A stretch of 64,000 bases of DNA from Triplophysa rosa. Taxonomy: Eukaryota > Chordata > Actinopteri > Cypriniformes > Nemacheilidae. The notes under the pieces were generated by a model that had not been told where the DNA came from, made no database searches, and saw nothing but the letters and a program-made list of their open reading frames with translations. How positions within the stretch are numbered: the stretch's first letter is position 1; the number at the start of each line of letters is the position of its first letter. The stretch lies in contig NC_079898.1 in the NCBI RefSeq assembly GCF_024868665.1, forward strand, positions 10,562,981-10,626,980, read 5' to 3'. This document shows, piece after piece, positions 22,927-32,771 of this stretch. The position numbers and the translations under genes are program-made.

Positions 22927-25900
22927 TAACTAATTCAATTAAATGCTATATTTAATTCAAATAAATGCAATCATATCGCCCCAATCTGTCAGAGAGGGCA
23001 AACCGTAATTTTTACCTGTTCGATCAAAAATTGTACTGCAAACATCAATAACAGCTGGCGTGTTGGCTTGTTTTTAATTTAGAAAATGACCATGGAATAA
23101 ACGGAATAATCCACAGTTAGCTGTGCATTAAAGGATTTTATGCCCAGTGTTGTGCATTAAAATCCTGTAAAGCACAGCTAGCCGTGGCTTATCTTTAACT
23201 TGATGACAATGATCTTTAAATGACAGCGAAGCACAAAAAAGAACCTGACCTTTTTCAGAGTTGTCGTAACCGATGTGTTTGATAGTCTCACGTACAACCT
23301 TCTGGTAGTCTACGTTGGCTCGAGATGTGATCTCACCGCACAGAAGTACCATGCCAGTCTTACAAACTGTCTCTGTAAAATAAATCAATATGTTTCATTG
23401 GTCGCTACAACCCGTGACAAACACAAAGAATTGTATCCGCAAATGAAAGGTGTAAAATCAATTACTATGTGAAATTTGGACATGAAGTTCGTTCAAATGT
23501 ATGCAGTGACTGTATGGCCTGACTAAATCCAATGGATTTTAATCAAAACATTTTGTTTGTGAATCACAAAAGTTTACTCACCACAGGCCACCTTGGCATC
23601 TGGGTCCTGCCTCAAGTGTGCATCGAGGACTGCGTCGCTGATTTGATCACAGATTTTGTCTTGTTAAAAAAATGACAAACTATTAAAAAACTAAAGTTAG
23701 TATAACAGATTAAATAAAACTGAGTGTAATGGTAACTAGTAGATTTTTTTTATGGTACGACTCTAGAACATCATGCTTCAATATACACAAAATCCCAACA
23801 AAGCAAAGCCTTAGCTGAGCAGCTAGAGGACAATACTAGTGCTCATCTCCTTTCAGAATCATTGACTCTATATTTGGGCTGAAAGCTGAGGCAACAGCTT
23901 AGATGGGTTACATCAGAAACAACACTGTCAAAATCAACATCCCATGTGATAATGCAAGACTGACATACAGGTCGAACTTATGAGACCGGTTCAGTCTAGA
24001 TCCATTTTTGAATTGGTCTTGCACATGAGTATTGATTGATCTGCTAAAATATGTGCTGGTGATGGATGTTTAGCACGACTTTGCCCACACTGTAAAATAA
24101 TTTAAGCCTTCACAACAACAAAAAATCTTAGTACTAATTTCCCCTCGCTTTTTCTTGTTCACTCAACTTTTTGAAATAGAAGTTGTACTGAATTAAAATA
24201 ATGAATTGGAGATACAAAAAATAATTCATTGGGATAACTCAGGATTATTAGTTGTACGGACTTAAATCAAGTACTGTAATTGGAGATACAAAAAATAATT
24301 AATTGAGGTAATTTAGGATTATTAGTTTTCTTGAGAGGTACAAAACAAATATGCTTAAGTCATTAGTTGTCACAACATAGTCAAGTTCACATAATGAACA
24401 ACATAAATTATTTTTGTTGGCTGAACATAAATAAAGAATATAAATTGGTTATTTAAAAATAAACAAATATTTTTGTCTTTTACTACAGTTTGAGTAAAGT
24501 TTGATCAAACAACTGCTTGAACAGTTTGAGTTACGTTGGGTCTGCACTTACACCTCAACATTCAACACACAAACCTCAACCATGGTAACAATCAAAAACC
24601 ATCATTCATTAAAAAACCTCTAAACACAACAGATAACACACAGTAACAACAAGATTAAAGCATAAATTATTCCAGCAAGAATTAAAACACTAATCTTTAA
24701 AAGAAAAACAAATAAGAAACACCGAATTGAACATGCTGCAGTGCATCTTGGGAACTTTCAAACTCTCGTTTGTTCATTGTACATTGACGTAACTCAATTT
24801 TTTACATTTATAGAGGTCTTTTTGAGTGAACTTGCAAAGAATTTGTCACACAACTCATATTTTAATGAAGAAAATGTTTGGTTACAATGAATGAACTTAT
24901 TAAAAGAAGTTCTGTGAACTTTTTCATGGACTTTTGCTCAACCAGCACAACAAAATTAGTTGTTTGAACTTTTTTTGAGTTGGGTTTTTTACAGTGCACA
25001 TTAACCGGTTAGACAAGTTTCTTGTAGAGGGAATTAGTTAAGAATTAGGATTTCATCTGTAGTTAATTCTGCAGTCTGGTACATGAATCTCTCCATAGCA
25101 CTTTGGCCTTGTAGAGTGATGAGAGAATAGCAATATGGTTGATAAGATATGTGAGGTCTGGTAGGTTCCCACACGATACAGAAAAAATATTTTGGTGAAC
25201 AGGTGTACCAATGAAATGGTGACTCTCATTAGATCAGGGGTTTTCAAACTGGGGTCCGGGGATCCCCAGGGGGCCTCCAGAAGGTTGCAAGGGATCCCCT
25301 AGAAAATTGATAAAAGTCCACAGTGTTTATCAGCTTTTTTTGCTATTGATAGCTTCCAGAATTGTTTATATTTGAATCTTTCTAGTGAGTTTTTCTCACT
25401 ATAGTTTCTTTTTTGAGACTCAAAGTGAAATTGTTGCCGACTATTTAGGTTTAGAAACAATGTGTTGTCTTTATAATATCCTATTTACTATTTATCTAAC
25501 AAATTTTAAACGTTTCTTTACACAGAAAAAATATAGATTGATATATATTTTAGAAAAGGGGGTCCCTAACAAAAGGTTAATCATATTTGGGGGTCCTTGG
25601 CATCATAAAGTTTGAAAACCCGTGCATTAGATAACTGTGTAAAGTATAATTTGGGGAGAGTGCCATTGTGAAGTCAATATAAAATACATTGCGTAGTAAA
25701 TATGTAACTGAGAAAACTCTTCCAGCGTCCGGCTGTAATATAACACGCCTTAAAATACACAACCTCTGATTGACAATTTTTGTCTACTAGACTTTCACTC
25801 AATGAAATACCTACCGAGCACATGGTACTTACTCAAAGTGTGAATTACCTGTGCGTGTCGCTTTTGAACCACATTGAACTGTTGCTTAACTTCCCTGCTT

Positions 25901-26228
25901 TATGCTTTAGTGACATGTTGAGGCAGGTTAAATAATTTATAAGTATGCACTTGCTGTCAGGCATTTACAATGAGATGAAAGTAAAGACAATCTAATATAG
26001 GGTACTTAAGAGATACTATAGAGTTACTTACATGGCTGTATAATACTAATGAAACAAAGGGAAGTATTTAAGAGTACACTGTAGAAGAACAACACCACAA
26101 GGAGACTTCCTTACAATCTAATTTAAAAGTGCTGATAAAGTTGAAAATTCACCTGGATGCCCTTCTCCCACAGACTCAGAAGTGAACATGAAAGAGCCAT
26201 CATCTTGCACATCATTACATCCTTCCAT
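18615..26228 (-). CDS. mat1a: S-adenosylmethionine synthetase, MAT1A type (390 aa)
   Basis: Makes S-adenosylmethionine from ATP and methionine in the cytosol. Nine exons on the minus strand in coding order: 26153-26228, 23582-23659, 23250-23372, 22424-22536, 22194-22337, 20462-20680, 19226-19408, 18921-19054, 18615-18717. They sum to 1173 nt and stay in frame. Signatures seen: [35 protein letters not shown] and [20 protein letters not shown], which are the methionine/ATP and metal/phosphate binding motifs. [12 protein letters not shown] and [12 protein letters not shown] near the C-terminus are MAT1A-like rather than MAT2A-like, and the neighbour prxl2a supports MAT1A. An oddity: position 115, which in mammalian MAT1A is the regulatory Cys of the QCVHLDR motif, is Gly here as in MAT2A. 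The first ATG in the open frame, giving [10 protein letters not shown], is chosen because the 31 upstream open codons contain no ATG. Confidence 0.95.
18921..19054 (-). CDS. mat1a: mat1a exon 8
   Basis: Encodes [19 protein letters not shown] through [10 protein letters not shown], ending in phase 2. Confidence 0.94.
19226..19408 (-). CDS. mat1a: mat1a exon 7 (GGGAFSGKD)
   Basis: Encodes [20 protein letters not shown] and [20 protein letters not shown], the phosphate-binding loop region; 61 codons. Confidence 0.96.
19465..20038. mobile_element. TTAA-flanked non-autonomous element in mat1a intron 6
   Basis: Begins TTAAAGGGGTCTTATG and ends CATATGACCCCTTTAA, inverted termini with TTAA duplication. 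About 570 bp, no transposase frame. TTAA target choice fits piggyBac-like elements. Confidence 0.7.
20462..20680 (-). CDS. mat1a: mat1a exon 6
   Basis: Encodes [20 protein letters not shown] through [13 protein letters not shown]; 73 codons, phase 0 at both ends. Confidence 0.95.
20681..22193. other. mat1a intron 5
   Basis: No exon beyond those listed. Mostly occupied by the repeat at 21123-21937. Confidence 0.7.
21123..21937. mobile_element. Dispersed repeat copy 2 (uninterrupted) with TTAA ends
   Basis: Bounded by TTAAAGCG on the left and CCTTTAA on the right. The part 21404-21915 aligns with 4919-5051 plus 6472-6816. Open frames inside run through repeat sequence and match no protein I know. 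Confidence 0.65.
22194..22337 (-). CDS. mat1a: mat1a exon 5
   Basis: Encodes [20 protein letters not shown] through [10 protein letters not shown]; 48 whole codons, phase 0 at both ends. Confidence 0.95.
22424..22536 (-). CDS. mat1a: mat1a exon 4
   Basis: Encodes [20 protein letters not shown] and ends GAGDQ, the start of the ATP-binding hexapeptide. Contains the Gly at the mammalian regulatory Cys position. Confidence 0.93.
22537..23249. other. mat1a intron 3 with CT microsatellite
   Basis: A (CT)n run of about 35 bases at 22888-22922. The remainder is unremarkable. Confidence 0.75.
23250..23372 (-). CDS. mat1a: mat1a exon 3
   Basis: Encodes [20 protein letters not shown] and [10 protein letters not shown]. 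The Cys pattern (VCK, LLCG) is that of liver-type MAT1A. Confidence 0.93.
23582..23659 (-). CDS. mat1a: mat1a exon 2
   Basis: Completes Asp of [18 protein letters not shown]; metal- and methionine-binding N-terminal region; 78 bp. Confidence 0.93.
24088..24996. mobile_element. Non-autonomous DNA element with CACTGTAAAA termini
   Basis: Begins CACTGTAAAA and ends TTTTTACAGTG. The interior repeats 'ttggagatacaaaaaataatt' blocks near 24207 and 24280. No clear target duplication found. Confidence 0.55.
25235..25624. mobile_element. hAT-like MITE (CAGGGGTTTTCAAACT)
   Basis: Ends AGTTTGAAAACCCGTG; a perfect 8-bp duplication cattagat flanks it (25227-25234 and 25625-25632). 390 bp, non-coding. Confidence 0.85.
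26153..26228 (-). CDS. mat1a: mat1a exon 1 (start codon)
   Basis: ATG at 26228-26226; encodes residues 1-25 with [13 protein letters not shown], phase 1 donor gtgaat. Confidence 0.9.
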
Positions 26229-26399
26229 GTTTACCAGCAAAGCTTCAAAATCACGTCTGTCAAATCTGTCAAAATCTGAACAATCTGTCAAATGTTCCTC
26301 AAAAGTAGGCGAAGAATGCAAAGCTCCTTATAGTCCTGTGGGTCTCTAGGACTTTATGTAGAAGATAGAAAGAGAAGATAGAAAGAGAGGATTGCAGAA

Positions 26400-26475
26400 A
26401 GAACTGACTATAAAGCAGACAGCCCTGTCTCAAAGCAAGTTGGCCCCTATATATGGCAGAAAGAAAACACGCACA

Positions 26476-26507
<32 letters not shown>

Positions 26508-26520
26508 CACACATAGCCTT
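26400..26520 (-). promoter_or_regulatory. mat1a: mat1a core promoter with TATA box and CG/CA repeat
   Basis: On the minus strand, CCATATATAGGGG (TATA core at 26448-26454) lies about 220 bases upstream of the start ATG, so transcription likely begins near 26420. Immediately upstream is an alternating purine-pyrimidine run (gcac)n(ac)n at about 26467-26512. Position fits a tissue-regulated TATA gene such as liver MAT1A. Inferred, not measured. Confidence 0.5.
26467..26512. repeat. (GCAC)n(AC)n microsatellite
   Basis: Alternating purine-pyrimidine tract of about 46 bases next to the mat1a TATA box. Confidence 0.9.
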
Positions 26521-29500
26521 ACTCATTCACTCTCTCACAAATACACACACAAACATGTGAACGAATGGGGCAGCCCATACCAGGGGGTGTTATTTTGGGG
26601 GAGGAGATTAAAAGTCTCCGAAAGTCTCTGTTAACCCCTTGTGCACTAAACGCAATGGATACGCGATGTGTTTGATGATTTATTAGACTGATGGATGCGA
26701 TTAAGTTTTCCCTTGAAACTGTGCGTCCTCACATCATTCGGCTAAACATTATCTTTTTACAAACAGGTGATCTATCTGTAATAAAACCCTGGCAGCTTGC
26801 GCTAAGTGATATGAAAACTTAAGGGGGTGTGGTGAATGTGTAGATGTGATTGGAAGACACAGAACTCCTCTTATTTTAAAAGGACATGTGCTTGGCAGAA
26901 GATGTTTTTGTGGTTATATAATAAATTAATTGAAAAACCTTTTAAAATACCCAAGATAATGATCTAACATGTTCTTGCAACGGCTTGTCTTCTTCGACAT
27001 CTTTTCTTTGTCAAGGACTGAAATTCTCAAATAAATTAGGATTTCCCAATAAAATGTTTTCGGGCATGTTATGACGTAATATTCAGTGGGTCAGATGTAA
27101 AGGTACTTAATGCAGCAAAATGTACTGTGGTTGAGGAGTTTACTCTTTACCCAGAATCTACAGGTGTACAGTTCAGGGCCACACTGCTATACTACAACAA
27201 GGAGTAACTTGCTGTTGTTACCTTCATCTTAACTATATGAATTGCTTTCGTTTTGCAGTCTTATTTAGTCACCAGTTGACTGTCAGTGAATTTTATTGAG
27301 CATACACATGTAATGTATGAAAGAAGTCATTTGGCAGATTATTGCTGACAAAAACCCCCACTTATTTATGGGAGAGTTATTTTAATCTAGATCGATTACT
27401 TTTTCTACATAATTTGTATTGTAATAAACTGTCAAATGTGTATTCTAGAGGTTTAGACCTATATAGTTTGTCATGAATAGAATAGAATAGTGAAAAGTAA
27501 TCTAAAGTGTTCCACTGAAGGAACGGAGACATTTTGAAGATTCTTCTATGACTGACTGTTTAGCACCTGATGCTTTAACTTCACTATTTCATAAGAGAAA
27601 GAATAGCTCACTTAATGATTTATTGAATAACACTAATAAAAGTGGTTAATGCATAATGGAAGGCATGTTTAATCTAGCTTGATTTCTTATCTTTACCTAG
27701 ACGCTTCCAGTAGAAATAACATTTAGTTTGGTAATTGTGTGGTGTATTAATTCCCCTCTTCTCAAGGACACAACGAAGACAGGATTATGATCTTAGGTCC
27801 TTTCGAGATTTTAGGACAGCCCAATCAAATCAAACCTACAGTGTTTGTGTTTGAGCAAGATAAACTGTCCACTTATAGGAAAGTAGAAATATCTATAACT
27901 CTAGATGGTGTCAAGATCAATATAGATAGTTTAGCGGCAACAACATAAACAAACGTTATGTGGCCCAAGCTTAATTTACGGTAGACCTCCGTAGAGAATC
28001 TATAACTGTTGAGTAGTTTTAATTGAATTTAATACAATTAATGTACAATAAAATATTATTAAGAACAATTATATAAATTAAATATAAAATATTTTTTATA
28101 TTACAACCAAACGCAGACCAGAAGTTAGTGGATTGTTTTGGTGTTGATGGTGAACGAATGTAATGCCAAGCTGTGAAGACATGTTTTAACAGACAATTAA
28201 AAACAATATACATCTTAAAATGTGGTCAAATAAGCAACACAGTGTTCCACATAAAAGTTGTGTTACTTGTTTTGGACAATATTTGAACAAATGAGTAAAT
28301 GACGTGGGATGAGACAAAGGTCAGTTTCTTCTTGTACCTTCAACCAGACAAAAATGTGGCACGTCAGGTTAAAATTCAGGTTAAAGGGGGAATTAAGTCC
28401 AGAGTAAATTATTCTCACCCAATTCAATAGAATAATTAAACAATTTATTATAAGTAGTATTTATTGTGTAATTATTAAATGATTCATTTTAAAAAGTAAA
28501 AAAACTTGTTTGTATTTAAACCTTAATGCATGGCAATGAAGCATTGATTCCTAATGCTAGTTTTTGAACATATAGATAAACAGACAAGCATGTAAGGCCA
28601 CGATTCATGGACTATGATCATTCAGTTATAGTGATATCCCAGCAATCTGAAAACCAACTGGACCAAACAGGATTAGATAGACTGATGCACAAGCAGGACT
28701 GTCCATTTTATTGCTATTTTAAAAGTTTGACCACTACATTAACCTAACTTCAAACTTGTCATCAGCCTAAGCCACTGCTGTTTATTAAGTGATAAAAAAT
28801 CCTCATAACATTAATATATTGATATATTTATTCTAAATATATCTCTTTTAATAATATTTCAGATTTCTGAAATGAGGGTTAGTTTTGCAATGCACTCAAC
28901 TTTACATCAGCCATGGTATTAAATAGATTATTATTTAATGTATTTACATTGTCTCAAGGTTGTGATGGATGTGGGGCAGAATTGTTGTTGTTGAGGTGAT
29001 AAACGTATGTTTATGTTTGCCGTTACGCTCTCGGGACAAACTACACGTGGCTGCTGCTGGTTGGTTTCATACACAACCAGTTAGCTGTCCTGCCCCTTTG
29101 TCAAATGTGATCTACTTCGATATGCGGAATAGAAAAGGAGGTGTGCTGTGCGAAAGCCAATGGATAAGAATGTTTAGTAGGTGGGGTGTATATGCCTTTT
29201 TCTGATTGGTTCTTAAACCCAGACAATCCTGCACAAATGTGTTAGAAAAAAACTCTTCATAAGTGACCCAAGAAGGTGAACTAGGGTGAAATATAGCTGA
29301 GCTGGTGCTGGGTATGAAACATAAGCTGCCTGTCTGTGTGAGCTTGTATGAAACGGAATTTAGTTTGTGCCTTCTAAGTTTTACCAGCGAGCAAAATCAT
29401 GTTCTAAGAATGTTACAAAAGCATTCAAATGTCACTTTTTTTATTTGTTCTAAGAACGTTTTTCTTGGTTATGTGAACGTTACATTCTATCATTTTGAAA

Positions 29501-31167
29501 CCATTATAAAAACCTTATTCCTAATGTTATGTAAAAAATATGCTGTTAAGAAAAAAAATGAACAAGAACAGAAAAAACACAACCACTACAACTGACTTAC
29601 AGTCACACAACCTTAGATGAACACTAACTGCAACACATGAACACATAAAATCTGTCAAGATCTCACCAGAAGAGAGACTCTCAAACACCAACTCCACAAA
29701 CACCATTACCATCTTCACTTGACGTTTAACTTTGTTTCTGTCATATATCTACAAAAGCTCTTATTGACAATTAATAGCGGTTTAAATCCTGATGTTTTAC
29801 TTTGTTGAAAGCCACCATTATAGTGTGCAGTGTGGACAGCATATGAATCGCAACAGTGGTGACAATCAACAAAATATTCAGATAAACACATCAACTCACT
29901 ACTAATGTCGCAAGCAAAACAATAGCAAAACTAAAAGCAAATAAAGAAAACAGTAAGATCATCTGCATTATTTATTCATGATGCAATGCATTCTTGATGT
30001 GTGGGTATCTACATTAATCTTAACTTTTAACCACATTGTTAGCCAAAGTTCTGAGAACAAGTGCTGTGAGAAATCACATTAAGAAAATGTTGTTCTAATA
30101 ACATTTTGCTTTAACATTACAAGAACCTTCTTCAAGTACAAAGTACATCAAAAGCACGTTCTAAGAATGTTGTTCTAATAACGTTTTAACATTGTGAGAA
30201 TGTAACGCAGACATTAATAACTTTATAAGAACCTTCCATAAACAGTACTGTAGGAATGTTTTGTCCATAGTCTTGATCATTACTGTAATCAATCAAATTC
30301 TGCATTAGACTGCAACCACATCTGTTTCAATTAAATTGAAATTATATCCTTAAAGGAGGCTTCCCTGTGCTTTCCCATAGGATCTAGTGGTCCGCTGGAG
30401 TGCAGCAGCTGCAGGATAGGGTGGGATGTTGGGGGAGCTTTCATCTCAGCACATTCCAGCCCACAGCAGCCAGAAACACTTGGTCTCCGCTCCTCTCCTC
30501 TAAAAATAACCATTACCACCAAAACAGAGCTGGTCCAGATCCACTAACGGAACTGTATCACCTTACATAATCGAGTTTGTAACACTTGTAAGCAAACACA
30601 CTTACAATTCAATAAACCTATACGAAAGACACATGAAAACGACAACAATTTGCAAAGATGTGTTTGAAATTAACAGTGAGCTGGGAAGTTCACTGTTGTG
30701 GAAAGACTAATAGTGTAGGCCTAGGCTACTTATAAAAACATACAAATATACACATTTAATTTGGTTTACAAATGATGTTTTTCTTGTTTTCAAATAAATC
30801 ATGTGGCAGGTTATATTAGTATATTATACACAGGACTCTAATGGTTATACGTATGCTCAAAACATCAGTACAAAGAGTAACAGCATCATATTAATGTGGC
30901 ATACGGCTGTGTACAGTATAGGTGTATAGGAAATCTTTGGAAGTAAACAGTTTGATCCAAAGTCAGAGTTGCAGGGAATCTATCTGACCCCAGCTGGTCA
31001 AAATGCAGGCTGCTATATTTGTCTGTAGAGGGCAGTAATATCCCACAGCAAAAATGTTCATAATGTACTAGTATATTTCTATGGACAGATCATTTTGTAC
31101 TTTTTAGTACATTAGTATTCAGATCATTGAGACATCGGGTGCATATATACTACAAGAATGTAATTAA
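26521..31167. other. Intergenic between divergent mat1a and prxl2a
   Basis: 4.6 kb, AT-rich. No gene recognised. A degenerate repeat with recurring 'gttctaagaa(c/t)gtt' motifs spans about 29395-30262. A GC-richer block near 28970-29205 has an open frame with no recognisable product. Confidence 0.6.
29395..30262. repeat. Degenerate repeat with gttctaagaacgtt motifs
   Basis: Motif variants occur near 29400, 29445, 30095, 30160 and 30175 with interspersed 'gaacgtta' and 'taacgtttt'. Looks like two decayed arms of one element; class unknown. Confidence 0.4.
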
Positions 31168-31266
31168 CTTAATAAACTCAGGGTCCTTCTCTATGCTGTT
31201 GGAAAGGTTATAAACGAATATATCAACACACAGTTCTTTGCTGGGGAAATCTTTCTGGATGTGTGA
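31168..31266 (+). pseudogene. Decayed duplicate of prxl2a exon 5
   Basis: In one frame from 31168 it reads LNKLRVLLYAVGK, later FFAGEIFLD, then a TGA at 31264. The true exon 5 at 33405-33545 reads LDELGVPLYAVVK and NFAGEIFLD. The two differ by many substitutions and a net 9-nt deletion, a TAA sits just before the match, and no other exon copy is visible nearby. It is best explained as the last trace of a tandem duplication of the gene, about 2.2 kb upstream of the real exon. It cannot encode a functional product alone. Confidence 0.75.
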
Positions 31267-31599
31267 CTTGCAAACTGCAAGGTGTCTAAAATGTTTCAAA
31301 TTGAATTAAACTAATTTAAAATTGCATTAAAATGCAAAAAAAGCTAAAAATACCGTAGGTTTTTGTTGTTTTATAACAAATATACATCTTTCTCCAACGA
31401 ATATACATCTAGCCAGAGTAGCCTATTTGAATGAGTAAACATTTGTGAATGGAAGGAGCCAAACATTGCTGAAAAAAGACACGTTGTAATTGTAAGATTA
31501 TTATACAAAGCCATTTAATGTGTGTATTACGCTAAGAATAAGCATTAGGAAATTTGACCAACAGTTTTGACTATCATGTTTTTGTCGCCTGTCCCTTTA

Positions 31600-31671
31600 A
31601 GAGATCGGGACGCCTCCAGTCTCACTCCACGATAGCGGTTTGACAACATTAACAGACTTGAACTGCGAGTG
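31600..31671 (+). promoter_or_regulatory. prxl2a: prxl2a putative first non-coding exon and promoter
   Basis: CpG-containing sequence (gatcgggacgcctcc, cgatagcgg) leads to two possible donors: gtggtg after 31668 and gtgagt after 31671. Joining 31668 (…gcga) to 32924 (tgtcg…) creates a split start codon A|TG followed by STSVLEGQ, which matches the usual MS- start of this family. No TATA box is evident. Confidence 0.5.
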
Positions 31672-32410
31672 GTGAGTTTGATTCATTTCTTGTGTTAACG
31701 TTTTTTGAAACCAGTTTTAATGCACACAATATTGCTGTTTATGTCGTCCGTGCTTTTATCTTGCATTGTTAAAAATGTGTGTCTGGCGAGATAAACATGC
31801 TAGCTCGATGCACTTAAAGGCCTGTGGCGCAAAATATTGAATAATGTCCGTGCTACCCGCCATTTGTACACTAGTGTTAACATTATAGGTTAGGTCCGAA
31901 AAATTAAGCTTCGTGCTATATTAGTCGTTTTGACAGGTCGTTGATACATCCGTGAACAATAAGTAACCTTACAACAAAGAATAGCGATGTCTTACCCTTT
32001 ACGTTACACAACGTGGCTCTGTGTCAAAGTTGTGGTGACTCGGGTGTAGTTACAAAACACTGGAACATGCCCCATACTGTCATTCACAGTAACGTTACAG
32101 TGAGCATTACACAAAAAAAGCACACAAATTCAAGTAGACCTGACAATGAAATTTGACTATACATTTAGAAAAAACCTCAGCAACATGAAAACTGAGGATT
32201 TGAGGCGCCAATACATTATATTAAAGTACGTTACTTATATGTTTGAACTTGAAGTAGGAGATATGACTTGCTGTTAATCGCAAAAAAATGTAAAATATAT
32301 ACATAATATCAACCATACTTATTTACAATTATGTAAAAATTGTTATGTGATAATGTTTTTGTATACAAATAAGCAAACATTGAGGGGCACTATTTTCCTT
32401 TCCTCTCCAG
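31672..32410. other. prxl2a intron 1
   Basis: AT-rich, nothing recognised. Confidence 0.6.
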
Positions 32411-32771
32411 AATGTTCCTCTGAGGTGGTGGCTAAACTCACCCTGGATATTTACAATGGCCTTTATACTATTACGCTCTATACATTTGACCCATTTGTGG
32501 CCAAGAAGAAGCATATCTTTTAATGTAAATCGTGCTTTCAAGTACAGAATCTCTGTAAACTCCAGGTCAGCTGTGTCTCAATGCAGACTAGAAACAGGAG
32601 GGGATAAGACAGTCACAAAGTGTGTTCCACTGACCGTCTCATGCCAGCCAGTATTCAAGACATTAGTGCCTTTCACTTCTGTCAACTTTGTGTGTTTTCG
32701 TTCTATTTCCACAAATCGACAATTATGGAGGGAGAGCCAGAAAAGCCAGTCTTCCATTAGGAAGACAAAAG
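32411..32771 (+). CDS. prxl2a: Candidate alternative 5' coding exon of prxl2a
   Basis: Bounded by ctctccag and gtacag. From ATG 32456 it is open for 105 codons plus one base, and joins exon 32924 in frame through a split Val codon. The product begins MAFILLRSIHLTHLWPRRSI and is rich in Arg, Ser and Thr with no acidic residue in the first 40 or so, like a mitochondrial presequence. It would lengthen the 212-aa protein to about 329 aa. I know of no such exon in the family. It may instead be an untranslated or unused exon. Confidence 0.4.

Larger units (their letters stand above)
23660..26152. other. mat1a intron 1
   Basis: 2.5 kb without coding sequence; holds repeat elements at 24088-24996 and 25235-25624. 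Confidence 0.75.

Noticed and set aside
18615..26228. Calling the AdoMet synthetase mat2a
   Set aside because: The Gly at residue 115 is MAT2A-like, but [12 protein letters not shown], the [13 protein letters not shown] end and the prxl2a neighbour favour mat1a.
26229..26321. 31-codon N-terminal extension of Mat1a
   Set aside because: The frame is open but its only upstream start is TTG; the first ATG is at 26228 and gives the family's usual short N-terminus.
26392..26634. Open frame with Arg-Thr-His repeats
   Set aside because: It is translation of the GCAC/AC microsatellite beside the mat1a promoter.
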